A stretch of 63,353 bases of DNA from an uncultured Lachnospiraceae bacterium (lineage in GTDB: Bacteria > Bacillota > Clostridia > Lachnospirales > Lachnospiraceae), in NCBI GenBank assembly GCA_910576535.1, contig CAJTKK010000019.1, positions 1 to 63,353 on the forward strand, read 5' to 3'. Shown piece after piece: positions 6,980 to 16,113 of the stretch. A program made the translations under genes and the position numbers. The notes under the pieces are model-generated. The model made no database searches, was not told where the DNA came from, and saw nothing but the letters and a program-made list of their open reading frames with translations. Numbering within the stretch: position 1 is the first letter of the stretch; each line of letters begins with the position of its first letter.

Positions 6980-9151
6980 TTACCTCCCTATATTGATACG
7001 GAAATTGTCCAGATAATCTCTATAAAGTTGATAGCATTCCTTGCCATCATAAGCGCGGATCATCGTTCGATATGCAACCTCTGAATCCGTTACAATGAAG
7101 ACTGTTTGAATCTCAGGGTGCTTCTGTAATTCCGCGTCAAACTCAGAATAATATATCTCATCTATCAAAACTGCCATCCTGTTCTGTGATAGAATTAGCA
7201 TCTCTGGAAGAAGTTCATCATCGAGTACGGGACAACGGCCAATAGCTTTTCCTTTCATCCATAGTACTGGGAGAAGTTCCTTGAACTGTCTCCCCAAAGC
7301 AACAGATGTTTTATCAAGGAAACTTAACTTAAAGAAAACCGCATTGGTTTTAAACCCATCAGACATTTTAATATCTGCTAGTGCAGGCATATCAGGCATT
7401 TTCACTTTTTTGTATTTACCACTATTTTCTTCATCTGGAAAGAACCTATCGTGATATGTACCATAACCACCGGAAAGTTCTTTTCCTTCAATATCAACAC
7501 CTTTGATCGTACATACAGAACGTGGCCAAGTAACATTGTGTGCGATTCCAAGTGCTTCCCATTCGTTGTCTCCTGGTTTATATCCATTTCTTAAAAGAAT
7601 CTTTGCCTCACCTTCGGACACTTCATTATTGGTGACCATAATGCATTGTCTATGTCCTCCATCAATTGCGTTCAATAGATTCGTAGCATGTAAAGTTGTT
7701 CCTGATCCCGCAAAAAAATCTACTATCAATGCATTGGGTTTATATGCAGTACAAAAATATAAACAATCCAAAACTGCATATACAGATTTAGGAAATGTGA
7801 ATCTCTTTTCCCCGAATATATTACCCAAAAGCCTGGATCCATACTGTGTTGAATCGTGTGATGCAGTCTTCCATATGTCTCCAGGAACAGCCAGCACATA
7901 TTCTGTGTCTACATCTTCAACTATTATTTCATTATTAATGCCATGTCCTATAACTTCAAATTCTCCACTTAATACTTTCGCATATTCTGCCCGAGCAAGC
8001 CTATATACAGTAAATCCTCTCCGCTTATCACCACCTACTTTTACGCGGCCTGCGCTCAACCCTTTCTCTAAAGTTGATACTGACCACTGCCACCTTCCTT
8101 CTGTTCCATCATTTCGTATCGGCAACAAACAGTACAAGCCATCAATCTCAGGCGCCAAAGATATCCCTTCTGGAAGAGGATTGCCTATTTTCTCTATTTT
8201 CCCACTGTCTGGATTGATATAAATCGGATAGAACCCTCCTGGTGAATCTCGTCGTGTTGCACCTGTACCAGAACGTTTGAGTAGATCCCAACGTATATTA
8301 CCAGTATGTGTTCTTCCTCTATCCGAAACCCATTCACGATTGACCCTAACTCGTTGAGGGGCTGCTGCACCAAAATAGACAAAGAATATATATTCCCCAC
8401 ACCGACCAAATTCTCCTGCACGTGCAACTATCGCCGGATTTATCATAGTGCTTATCATTTGAATTCTTGCTTCAGGAAAAAGCTCCTCCAGCAAGCATCC
8501 CAGATGAAGATATTCCTTCTCATCAATCGTAACAATCAGCACAGAGTCTTTTGGATTTAGCAACTTCTTAGCCAGTTTCAGCCGTTTTTCCATCATAGAC
8601 AGCCACTTGCTATGGCGATATGCATCTGAGCTATCCACATAATCGTTGTTGTATTTCCAGTCTTTTGCTCCGGTATTGTATGGCGGATCAATATAAATAC
8701 AGTCAACTTTTTCCGCGTATAGATATTCCAACAGCTGAAGGGCATGATAGTTATCCGCTTCGATCAATGTATGCCACAAATTGCTATCCGGCGCATTTTC
8801 CACGTAATCCAATAGCTTCAATGTTGGATAAATTGCTTCTCCAAACTCTGCAACAGCTGCAAGCTCATCCAGCTTAAAAGTCTTATTCTCGTGCGTGTCC
8901 CGGCAATCGCAAAGGACTTCATCTCCATTAATTTTAATTACAGTGTAGATATCGCTGACATACCCTGTCTTCAAAGCGACCTTCGATCCGATATGAATCG
9001 GGACATCGTAAAGAGGTGTACATTCCGGCAGATGTTCCTCGAAAACCAGCCCAAATTTTTTCTGTTTCATTAACTTATTTGTTTCCTGCAAAATCCTATC
9101 TCGAAGTGTAGGATCATCTATTTGCTGGATTAGATCCTGTAGTAATGCCAC
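6980..9151 (-). CDS. mod: Type III restriction-modification system, DNA N6-adenine methyltransferase Mod
   Basis: A 723-residue beta-class DNA adenine methyltransferase that sets target specificity for the type III system. The catalytic motif IV is DPPYNTG (about residue 157) and the later SAM-binding motif I is DFFAGSGTT (about residue 480), the permuted beta order expected for Mod proteins. Between them lies a long variable target recognition region (about 230-440). A GTG at 9160 would also be in frame, but the GTG at 9151 is preferred because GAGG at 160-163 of that kilobase is 8 nt upstream. It is followed directly by res, and the unit forms a complete two-gene type III system by sequence. 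The recognition site cannot be read from sequence alone. Confidence 0.93.
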   Translation of the reverse strand: MALLQDLIQQIDDPTLRDRILQETNKLMKQKKFGLVFEEHLPECTPLYDVPIHIGSKVALKTGYVSDIYTVIKINGDEVLCDCRDTHENKTFKLDELAAVAEFGEAIYPTLKLLDYVENAPDSNLWHTLIEADNYHALQLLEYLYAEKVDCIYIDPPYNTGAKDWKYNNDYVDSSDAYRHSKWLSMMEKRLKLAKKLLNPKDSVLIVTIDEKEYLHLGCLLEELFPEARIQMISTMINPAIVARAGEFGRCGEYIFFVYFGAAAPQRVRVNREWVSDRGRTHTGNIRWDLLKRSGTGATRRDSPGGFYPIYINPDSGKIEKIGNPLPEGISLAPEIDGLYCLLPIRNDGTEGRWQWSVSTLEKGLSAGRVKVGGDKRRGFTVYRLARAEYAKVLSGEFEVIGHGINNEIIVEDVDTEYVLAVPGDIWKTASHDSTQYGSRLLGNIFGEKRFTFPKSVYAVLDCLYFCTAYKPNALIVDFFAGSGTTLHATNLLNAIDGGHRQCIMVTNNEVSEGEAKILLRNGYKPGDNEWEALGIAHNVTWPRSVCTIKGVDIEGKELSGGYGTYHDRFFPDEENSGKYKKVKMPDMPALADIKMSDGFKTNAVFFKLSFLDKTSVALGRQFKELLPVLWMKGKAIGRCPVLDDELLPEMLILSQNRMAVLIDEIYYSEFDAELQKHPEIQTVFIVTDSEVAYRTMIRAYDGKECYQLYRDYLDNFRINIGR

Positions 9152-9161
9152 TGTGTTCACC

Positions 9162-9845
9162 TCATTCTTCTGTTATTGTCTTTTCTTTTATATGATAATC
9201 CATACCTCGCTTTTCGCAAAAATAAATCACTTCTGCTGCACGTTCATTATAAAAATATCTATGCCCCTCATAGGCATTTACTTCTTTGCTATAAATTATT
9301 CCTCCAAAAATGATTCTGTCCATAAAAGAAACAGCTTCAAGAATCTTCTGAAAATCCTGTTCAACCATATTCGGTGTTGGATATGTCTCCATGTTCACCC
9401 AGGTTCTACAGCCTGCTTCATAATAGCCAATCTATCCTCATAAGATGCTGCTCTCGGTTCCATCCTTCTTCGGTATGGTTCATCAAGCGAAACCAACGTA
9501 ATTCCATGTTCATTCTCCGAAGACAATTCTGCTCACTCTATCGGAAATTATTCCTTTGTAAGAGTAGTATATTTTATACCCGCCGCATTCAGCTTTCGTA
9601 TTGCTACAATGCTCATCTCTGTCACTTCGGGATATCCTGTCATAAACAGATTCGTTGTAAAACAAAGCTAAACAGACTACATCTTGTACCAGAGTCCGGG
9701 GATTTCCTATGTCCAACAGTTCAAGCATATCGGAAACCAGATGCGGTTCCAGCCATGCATCATAGCCTTTTATCTGCCCAAACCGCTTCTTTAACAGATA
9801 GGCATAACACGAATATTTACACCCGTAAGCACACGTCAGTTTATA
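9162..9845 (-). pseudogene. Radical SAM (SPL/photolyase-like) protein, frameshifted and truncated
   Basis: Three pieces in different frames belong to one radical SAM family related to spore photoproduct lyase. The upstream piece reads CKYSCYAYLLKKRFGQIKG, a one-residue-disturbed version of the CxxxCxxC iron-sulfur motif, followed by WLEPHLVSDMLELLD (about 9720-9845). The middle piece reads VSLDEPYRRRMEPRAASYED (about 9440-9500). The C-terminal piece reads NMETYPTPNMVEQDFQKILE through IIFGGIIYSKEVNAYEGH and ends at 9162. A frameshift near 9405-9420 and at least one internal deletion make it nonfunctional. Its 5' end is fused to a serine recombinase remnant. It lies 10 nt before mod. Confidence 0.65.
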
Positions 9846-10260
9846 GGGTTCCGGCGTTCCATCTTCCCCATATCCACCCACAATCACCCGATCGGCAATA
9901 CTCTCAAAAACAGTCCTGCCAAATTCGACAGCCACTTACTTCTTCCTTCATAAGTATGTCCCGCAGTTCCGACATCCGCCTGTTGATATCCTCTTGTGTA
10001 TGGATGCTGTCTTCAAGAAGTGATTTCCTCCCGGCAAGTTTATGGAGCTTCCTTGTCAGTTCCGCCAGCTTCTTCCCATACATCCCCTTCGTTATTGTAC
10101 CATCAATCAGCATATCTGTCATGCGTGACTTTTTTAATTCCAGCGAGGCAATATCCTTGTCCACCTGCTGTTTTCTCCTGATATTTTCATTGCTGTCCGC
10201 TGTCTCCTCTACATATGACAGTACGATGCCCAGCACATCCTCAAAGTTATGCATCAGCAA
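9846..10260 (-). pseudogene. Large serine recombinase (TnpX-like), C-terminal remnant
   Basis: The frame from 10260 carries NFEDVLGIVLSYVEETADS, then a Lys-rich coiled coil with LIDGTITKGMYGKKLAELTR, the region after the zinc ribbon of large serine recombinases of clostridial mobilizable elements. After a frameshift at about 9905-9935 the sequence continues TVFESIADRVIVGGYGEDG and PEPYKLT, the usual C-terminal segment, and then switches without a stop into radical SAM sequence. The catalytic serine domain is missing. This is a deletion scar left by an excised or degraded mobile element. Confidence 0.65.
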
Positions 10261-10345
10261 CCCAAAGGTTGTTGTGATAAAATAAAGTTGTAACAGTAAT
10301 AGCTAATAAGATATAATCATTTCCCAAAGAAAAGAGGTACTTACT

Positions 10346-11500
10346 ATGCCGCAAAATTACACCCCTGAATTTTTAAAAAGAAGATTGTCCGCCTCCGTCT
10401 GGAGGAAAGAAGAACCGGTCAGCAGCATCACCATAGGGTATGGAATCTCCAAAAAAACTACCCGCTGGTGGTGCAATGAATCCCAGAAAGAATGCCAAGC
10501 TCAAAGCCTTCAAATCCCTCCGTCCTCCAATGAACCGGAAATTATGAAAGACAGCCTGCGCAGGGAACTGGCTGAAAAAGAAATTCTTTTTTTGAAAATT
10601 AGCATATGCCATCACAGATGGCATTGCATTCTCCGCAAGGGGGATCAATGAGAGGCTTGCCGGTTTATAGAACAGCATAGCAGAGAATCCGACGTCCGCT
10701 GGCCTGGCATCTGCCCAGATGCTTGTTGCCGCTATGAAACACCGGGAGGCGGATTGTTATGCCCAGAAAGACTCGGCAAAAGTGCTGATCAGAAGAATTT
10801 GCCATGCGCATAACGGAGCTTGCAGGATACTGAGCCATGACTGTCTACCTGGCGCGCAGGAACTGCCATTACAGCGCAGTTACCGTACATAGATACATGG
10901 GTACAGAAATGAGGCTGCATTCCCCGTCCGCCCGGAGAAACCGGCCTACCGGCGCGGAAAACCACATAAAGTCTTTGAAAACAGGATGCAGCGGGAGTTT
11001 CATGCAGGCCAGGCGAACCACAAGCGGTGTACGGATTTCACATATCTGCTTTTGTAAAACGGGGAAGTGCGCTGCAATTGCAGCATTGCTTGCCTATATG
11101 GCCAGAGTATCATTGCAAGTGTGACAGACCGCAAGGCCACCAGCGGCCTTGCTATCCGGACTTTGACGAAAGCACTGGGATCACAGCCGCAGGTCAAGAA
11201 AGAATTGACCCCTCCCACAGCGGTCAGAACCCCCAGTATACGTCAAAGGCCTTCGTGGAATTCTGTGAATCTGTCCATGTGAATCAAAGCATGGGCAAAA
11301 CAGGATGCCCATACGGCAACGCCCCTATGGAAAGGTATTTCAACACACTGAAAAATGAATGCGACAATCTGTACGGGTTCCGGACAGATGAGGCACTGCA
11401 TCAGGCGGTGGAAGAAGCTGCCCATGTCATATGCAACCATGTGCGTCCGCACAGCTATAATGGATACCGCACACCTTATCAGACACGGACTGCTTCATAA
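10346..11500 (+). mobile_element. Decayed IS3-family insertion sequence
   Basis: Two degraded frames correspond to OrfA and OrfB of an IS3-family element. OrfA starts at 10346 with MPQNYTPEFLKRR and includes the helix-turn-helix region with TRWWCNE. OrfB pieces in several frames read MTVYLARRNCHYSAVTVHRY (10837 on), SIIASVTDRKATSGLAIRTL (about 11100-11170), QYTSKAFVEFCESVHV and CPYGNAPMERYFNTLKNEC (about 11235-11375) and NHVRPHSYNGYRTPYQTR with the stop at 11500. These are the rve integrase core and its DDE-associated NAPMERYFNTLKxE segment. At least three frameshifts make it inactive. I did not find clear terminal inverted repeats. Confidence 0.75.
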
Positions 11501-11659
11501 CTTGGAACTAATTTTATTAGCCATATGCGTTACAAAAATGCTTGACCACAACAACTATTACCGAAACATTAAAGTAGTTTTTGAGTTGCTTATTTCGATT
11601 TTTTTCACCCTCCGAAGTGAACATGAAACGCTTCGCAAAGTGCCTGAAATAAAGGACTT

Positions 11660-13369
11660 CTACGAGTTTTTCTTTTGTATCGACACAATAGTCTCCACAT
11701 GTCCGCAAAACGGAAACATATCCACACAGATTCCTCTGAGCGCCTGGTATCCCTGTTTTTCCATATAACCCAAATCCCTCGCCAAAGTTTCAGGATTGCA
11801 GGAAATATATACTACCTTTTTTGGGGCAAGTTTTGCCAGGGAACTCAAGAATACTTCATCGCTCCCCGTCCTGGGGGGATCCATAAACACCGTATCTACA
11901 TGTTCTCCTTGTTCCGCAAGCTGAACCATAAATTCTCCGGCGTCTTTTTGATAAAATTCAATATTTTTTATCTTGTTCCTTTTTGCATTAGCGGCAGCAT
12001 CCTTTACTGCGTCTTCATTCAATTCCACTCCTATGACCTTTTTTGCTTTGCCGGCCGCAACCATTCCAATCGTTCCAATTCCGCAATATGCATCCAGCAC
12101 TGTCTCTTTTCCAGTAAGTCCGGCATACTCCATGGCCTTTTGATATAATTTTTCTGTCTGGACTGCGTTAACCTGATAAAATGATTTTGGCGATATCCTG
12201 AAAGTAATTCCGCACAGCACATCCTCAATATACCCCTTCCCATAAATCACTTGGCCGTTCTCCCCAAGAACCATGCTGGTTTTCCGTTCATTTACGTTAA
12301 TCACGACTGTTGTAATATCCGGATGACGTTCCAGCAATGCCTTGACAAAATTATTTTTTGACGGCAAGATAGGGGACGACAATACGAGCGTCACCATAAT
12401 CTGCCCCGTAGCCTGTCCAACCCTTACCATCACATGGCGCAGCAAACCATATCCCGTATCCTCATCATATGTTTTTATTTTAAAAGATGGAAGCAGTTCC
12501 CTGATGGATCCGATAATCTCATCCGCTTTCTCATTTTCCAGCAAACACTTTTTAATTGGAATAATATAATGAGTGCCTTCCTTATACACCCCCGACAACG
12601 GTTTCCCTTGCCTGTCATGGGTAAATGCCGCATTTACCTTATTCCGGTAATGCTCAGGCTGCTCCATCCCTATAATCCCCTCCAGCCTCACGTAGGGCTT
12701 CAACAGTTTTTCCGTTTCTTTTACTTTCCGTTTCAACTGCTTTTCATATGGCAAATGAAGCATCTGGCAGCCCCCGCATTCTCCGAATGCCCTACACACC
12801 GTTTTGCCGTTTTCCACATCCTTTTCCCGTATTCTATCGTCTTTTTCCCACTCTTTTGCATAAGCCCCGTTTCCTCTGTCTTCTCTCCTCCATCCTGCGT
12901 TTTCTTTCCGTCCCTTATTATTGTTGCTCTCCCGTATAAACTGATTCCGTCCTGCCTTTTCTCTTCTTCTATTCTCCGGCTCAAACTGCCCCCGATCCGT
13001 CTTTCCCCTTCCGTTCCTGCTCTCCGGTGCAAACTGCCCCCGGTCCGTCTTTCCCCTTCCGTTCCTGCTCTCCGGCTCAAACTGCCCCCGGTCCGTCTTT
13101 CCCCTTCCAGTCCGGCCTTCTGATACAAACTGTCCCCGGTCCGTCTTTCCTTTTCCACCTTTTGGAAATGACCCTCTTTTCCCCCCATTCCGTGCTTCGC
13201 CTGCGGAAAAACTTTTCTCACTTCTTTCATAATTCCCTGCTACAGATCTGTTTTTCCCCGCTTTCCTCCCGCCGTCCGCAGGCGTTCTTCCCTTTATCGG
13301 TTTTCGGTCGTTCCAATCCGCTCTTTTTTCCATGATTTCTCTTCTTCCATCCCCTGTTCTTCTTCCCAT
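11660..13369 (-). CDS. rlmD: 23S rRNA (uracil-5-)-methyltransferase, RlmD/TrmA family, with repeat-rich N-terminal extension
   Basis: A 569-residue SAM-dependent RNA m5U methyltransferase. Residues about 195-565 form the TrmA/RumA core: the iron-sulfur cysteines in CRAFGECGGCQ plus a later Cys in IKKCLLEN, the SAM loop LDAYCGIGTIG, the DPPRTG motif, and the catalytic cysteine in VYISCNPETLARDL. Family members usually begin with a TRAM domain or directly at the cluster. Here residues 1-190 are instead basic, Gly/Arg/Lys-rich and probably disordered, with four tandem 16-residue repeats of the type GRGKTDRGQFEPESRN. Such tails resemble nonspecific RNA-binding tails (inference). The rRNA target U747/U1939-type assignment cannot be decided here. 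The start at 13369 has AGGA nearby; an in-frame ATG at 13333 is an alternative. Confidence 0.88.
   Translation of the reverse strand: MGRRTGDGRREIMEKRADWNDRKPIKGRTPADGGRKAGKNRSVAGNYERSEKSFSAGEARNGGKRGSFPKGGKGKTDRGQFVSEGRTGRGKTDRGQFEPESRNGRGKTDRGQFAPESRNGRGKTDRGQFEPENRRREKAGRNQFIRESNNNKGRKENAGWRREDRGNGAYAKEWEKDDRIREKDVENGKTVCRAFGECGGCQMLHLPYEKQLKRKVKETEKLLKPYVRLEGIIGMEQPEHYRNKVNAAFTHDRQGKPLSGVYKEGTHYIIPIKKCLLENEKADEIIGSIRELLPSFKIKTYDEDTGYGLLRHVMVRVGQATGQIMVTLVLSSPILPSKNNFVKALLERHPDITTVVINVNERKTSMVLGENGQVIYGKGYIEDVLCGITFRISPKSFYQVNAVQTEKLYQKAMEYAGLTGKETVLDAYCGIGTIGMVAAGKAKKVIGVELNEDAVKDAAANAKRNKIKNIEFYQKDAGEFMVQLAEQGEHVDTVFMDPPRTGSDEVFLSSLAKLAPKKVVYISCNPETLARDLGYMEKQGYQALRGICVDMFPFCGHVETIVSIQKKNS
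12983..13160. repeat. 48-bp tandem repeat inside the methyltransferase gene
   Basis: Units begin at 12983, 13031, 13079 and 13127, with exact 48-bp periodicity and few mismatches; the last copy is degenerate. Because 48 is a multiple of three, copy-number change keeps the reading frame and alters only the length of the basic tail. Confidence 0.9.
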
Positions 13370-13457
13370 ATCTTCCTATTTTCCTTTCCCTACCGGTTTT
13401 ATCCGAATCCTGCTTTTCGTTACAATTCCCCCAATAAGCTTTGGAACCGCAAAGCCA

Positions 13458-14558
13458 CTAATCTTTTTTTAAACATTTCTCCATAAATGCCATCACCTTT
13501 TGCTGATATGCCTCCGGTTCTGCCAGATTACTTGTTCCATGCGCCGCCCTGTCAACGATAAAAAGTTCTTTGTCTGCCCCACAGGCTTCATAGTTTGCAC
13601 GGCTCATTTCCAACGGCACCGTCCTGTCTTTTTTGCCATGAACGAACAAAACCGGTATGCGGTTTGCCCTCATACTTTCCAATGTGCTGCATTCCCGAAA
13701 ATAAAACCCTGCTTTTTTATGGCATATGTAATCAGCAATATACAAAAACGGAAATTTAGGCAAATGAAAATTTTTTTCCAGCATATGATTGAAAATATCC
13801 CACGGCGAAGTATATCCGCAGTCCGCAATCAGCCCTTTTACCTGTTCCGGCAGTTTTAACCCCGCCGCCAAAAGCACTGTCGCGCTTCCCATAGATATCC
13901 CTGACAGGAAAATATCACATTTCCCCTCAAACCGCCTGGCAATATATTCCGTCCACTTCACTAAGTCAAAACGCTCCTTTACGCCAAAACAAATATATTT
14001 CCCTTCGCTTTCCCCATGCGCCCGTTGATGAAACACCAGAAGATGATACCCCATCTCATGATAAAATTTTACCAGATTGGAAAAATCCCCAATCATCCCA
14101 TTGTTCCTATATCCATGCACCAGGATCATTACTTTGCGGGATTCTTCTTTTGCCGGAAGATAGTAAGCCACCAGTTTCAGGCCGTCATGGCTGGTCATCG
14201 TAATACGTTCCTTTTCCTGCGATTCAAACCATGCCCTCCCTTCTTCCATTTCGTCCTCAAAATCTGCAAAAGCAAGCCCCTGTCCTACATAAATATCCTC
14301 TTCTTCCCGTTTTTCCCCTTTTTTCTTTTTTCTGTCTTCCCTTCTTCTATTGATATCGCCAACCAGTTTACTGACTCTTTCCTGCCGGAAAACAGAACCG
14401 GAACTATTCCTGCAGACCGCCAGCTTAAATAGCTCATTAGAGATTCCATACACCGGAAAAGCCAGAAAAACTGCCGCAATACCCGGCAGCCTAAGTTTCA
14501 TCCACTTTCCCTGTTTCTGCATATATTTATAATCTTTCTTTTTCTTTCTTTGTTTCAT
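13458..14558 (-). CDS. Membrane-anchored alpha/beta hydrolase
   Basis: A 366-residue serine hydrolase of the alpha/beta fold. A basic N-terminus and one hydrophobic stretch (GIAAVFLAFPVYGI) form a signal anchor, so the domain is probably extracytoplasmic. Motifs are the oxyanion region MILVHGYRNN, the nucleophile elbow LSGISMGSATV, a likely acid in HGKKDRTVP and the catalytic His in RAAHGTSN, all in expected order. Substrate is unknown; relatives are annotated as peptidase- or esterase-like. The start at 14558 is preferred because it overlaps the stop of the upstream small gene by ATGA, which indicates translational coupling. A long charged linker (about 45-75, rich in Lys, Arg and Glu) follows the anchor. 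Confidence 0.85.
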   Translation of the reverse strand: MKQRKKKKDYKYMQKQGKWMKLRLPGIAAVFLAFPVYGISNELFKLAVCRNSSGSVFRQERVSKLVGDINRRREDRKKKKGEKREEEDIYVGQGLAFADFEDEMEEGRAWFESQEKERITMTSHDGLKLVAYYLPAKEESRKVMILVHGYRNNGMIGDFSNLVKFYHEMGYHLLVFHQRAHGESEGKYICFGVKERFDLVKWTEYIARRFEGKCDIFLSGISMGSATVLLAAGLKLPEQVKGLIADCGYTSPWDIFNHMLEKNFHLPKFPFLYIADYICHKKAGFYFRECSTLESMRANRIPVLFVHGKKDRTVPLEMSRANYEACGADKELFIVDRAAHGTSNLAEPEAYQQKVMAFMEKCLKKD

Positions 14559-14836
14559 TTCACCACATCCCATAAGGCCTTCTGCCCTTCATACTGATCA
14601 TTCATCCAGTCAACCGCTTCCTCCAGCCCTTTCTCACTGAAGACAAAGTTCATTCTTTGTTTCTTGCTCTCCGGGGTAGCCGCATACCCAAAAGGCTCCG
14701 GCCATATCGTTACCTCCAGCTTTGTATCCTGCCCTTCTTCCTGTTTCCTAAGCATATACCTCATTCCATCCATGCTTCCGGTATATTCCTCTTTTTTTAC
14801 ATAGTTTAAAACATGAAATCTTTCTTTCTCTATCAT
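14555..14836 (-). CDS. Conserved clostridial hypothetical protein (93 aa)
   Basis: A small soluble protein with no function I can assign. It resembles a family conserved in clostridia with the pattern YTGSMDGMRYML, then a strand ending in WPEPFGYAATPESKK and a C-terminal helix with AVDWMNDQYE. There are no membrane segments or metal motifs. It overlaps the start of the alpha/beta hydrolase gene by 4 nt (ATGA) and is likely co-translated with it. Confidence 0.75.
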   Translation of the reverse strand: MIEKERFHVLNYVKKEEYTGSMDGMRYMLRKQEEGQDTKLEVTIWPEPFGYAATPESKKQRMNFVFSEKGLEEAVDWMNDQYEGQKALWDVVK

Positions 14837-15314
14837 TTTCCCGCGATTCCTTAATCTTCAGATTTCTTTGGCATCCATATCCCTATCGCCGCTTTTTCTG
14901 CATCCCCATTTTTTCCTTCGGAAAGCAAAAGGCGAAAGATCAAAAGCACGTTTCATAAAGTCCCGCATCCAAACCCTATGATAGAAAAAGAATCCGCAAT
15001 CATCATTGCAGATTTTTATCAAAATCTTTTCTTCATCCATTGAAACGCGCTCATTTCATTCATACTTAATATAGAGGAAATATCATTGGCTGTCAATGGC
15101 TGATCACGGCCAATGACTGGCTCCGCCCATTGCCTCCCTTTCGCCCTCCCCGATCCTTAATTCCCCATCCCCGCCATTTCATTTGACGGCTTTGCTGAAT
15201 CCTGCTTTGGCCGGAAGGCCAGACCATCCCCGTTTTCTGTTCCCGTCATCCCGGATCCGTATATGACGAATAATTGCTTTTGCCGCCACATATACTATAT
15301 ATGAGGTATTTTTT
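14837..15314. other. Intergenic region without a convincing gene
   Basis: About 480 bp between divergent genes. A 60-codon minus frame (14858-15040) lacks a ribosome binding site and recognisable content. The stretch 15085-15135 contains several imperfect copies of GGCnAATGnCTGG-like words in both orientations. A possible weak promoter (TTGCTT, 16 nt, TATATA) precedes the gene at 15315. Confidence 0.4.
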
Positions 15315-15863
15315 ATGAAACAAATAAAACATTATATTATCATCGGAATATTCTTTGTCATAATCACTGGATCACTGGCCCATTTTCTATATGATTGGTC
15401 TGGGAATCATTATATAGTAGGCCTTTTTGTGCCAATCAACGAATCAATATGGGAACATATGAAATTGCTTTTCTTCCCAATGTTAATATACTCAGCCGTT
15501 ATGACTTTTATGTTTAAAGATCAATACCCATGCATTACCTCTTCCTTGTTCTTTGGAATTTTCACAGGAACGCTTCTCATCCCCCTGTTGTTCTATTTAT
15601 ACACCTTTATCATCGGAAAAGATATTTTTATTCTGGATATTGGCATATTTATTTTAAGCGTTATAATTGCATTTTGGCTTTCCTGCAAACTGACACATTC
15701 CTGCAAATCGGAACGCTATGCCTTCCTCTTGCGCAGTCTTATGTGCATTCTTCTTATCTGTTTTATGCTATTTACTTATCACCCGCCCGGCCTTGCCATC
15801 TTCCAGGATCCAGCCATTGCGCAAACCGGTTCAAGCTCTTTCCCATCCAAGCCTTATCCTTAG
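15315..15863 (+). CDS. DUF6512-type integral membrane protein
   Basis: A 182-residue polytopic membrane protein with about five hydrophobic helices. The segment WSGNHYIVGLFVPINESIW followed by EHMKLLFFPM is the signature I associate with DUF6512, a Firmicutes family of unknown function. GAGG lies 9 nt before the ATG. The last 25 residues after the final helix are low complexity. It stands alone, on the opposite strand to its neighbours. Confidence 0.75.
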   Translation: MKQIKHYIIIGIFFVIITGSLAHFLYDWSGNHYIVGLFVPINESIWEHMKLLFFPMLIYSAVMTFMFKDQYPCITSSLFFGIFTGTLLIPLLFYLYTFIIGKDIFILDIGIFILSVIIAFWLSCKLTHSCKSERYAFLLRSLMCILLICFMLFTYHPPGLAIFQDPAIAQTGSSSFPSKPYP

Positions 15864-15895
15864 CAGGCAAGGAAACGCCCGACTTGCAGTATGCC

Positions 15896-15942
15896 AAAAG
15901 AAAAATCCTTCAAACACTGGTATACACCATGCCTGAAGGATT
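15896..15942 (-). terminator. Rho-independent terminator of the tRNA
   Basis: The arms AATCCTTCA (904-912) and TGAAGGATT (934-942) pair perfectly; on the minus strand the hairpin is followed by TTTCTTTT. It lies 6 nt after the tRNA 3' end. Confidence 0.8.
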
Positions 15943-15947
15943 CCCTA

Positions 15948-16020
15948 TCGGAGTGACAAGACTTGAACTTGCGGCCTCTACTTCCCTAAAGTAGCGCTCT
16001 ACCACCTGAGCCACACCCCG
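15948..16020 (-). tRNA. tRNA-Pro (anticodon AGG)
   Basis: A 73-nt cloverleaf. The acceptor stem CGGGGTG pairs with CACTCCG and is followed by discriminator A; the C1-G72 pair and A73 are bacterial tRNA-Pro identity features. The D-arm is GCTC/GAGC, the anticodon stem CTACT/AGTAG encloses the loop TTAGGGA, giving anticodon AGG with G37, and the T-arm is GCAAG/CTTGT with loop TTCAAGT. CCA is not encoded. An A at position 34 would have to be deaminated to inosine or would read mainly CCU. Confidence 0.92.
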
Positions 16021-16113
16021 AAATGCAATCATTATTATATACTCTATGTAATAAAAAATCAACTATTATTTTCGACTTTTTTCAGATTTTAATCCTCTAC
16101 CGTCAAATACCCC

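Noticed and set aside
11517..11708. 63-codon minus frame after the methyltransferase stop
   Set aside because: It overlaps the 3' end of the methyltransferase gene and has no family similarity.
12983..13160. Possible CRISPR or transposon repeat
   Set aside because: The 48-bp units are contiguous, in frame and inside a coding gene, so they are a coding minisatellite.
14858..15040. 60-codon minus-strand ORF
   Set aside because: No ribosome binding site and no recognisable content; it lies in a divergent intergenic region.
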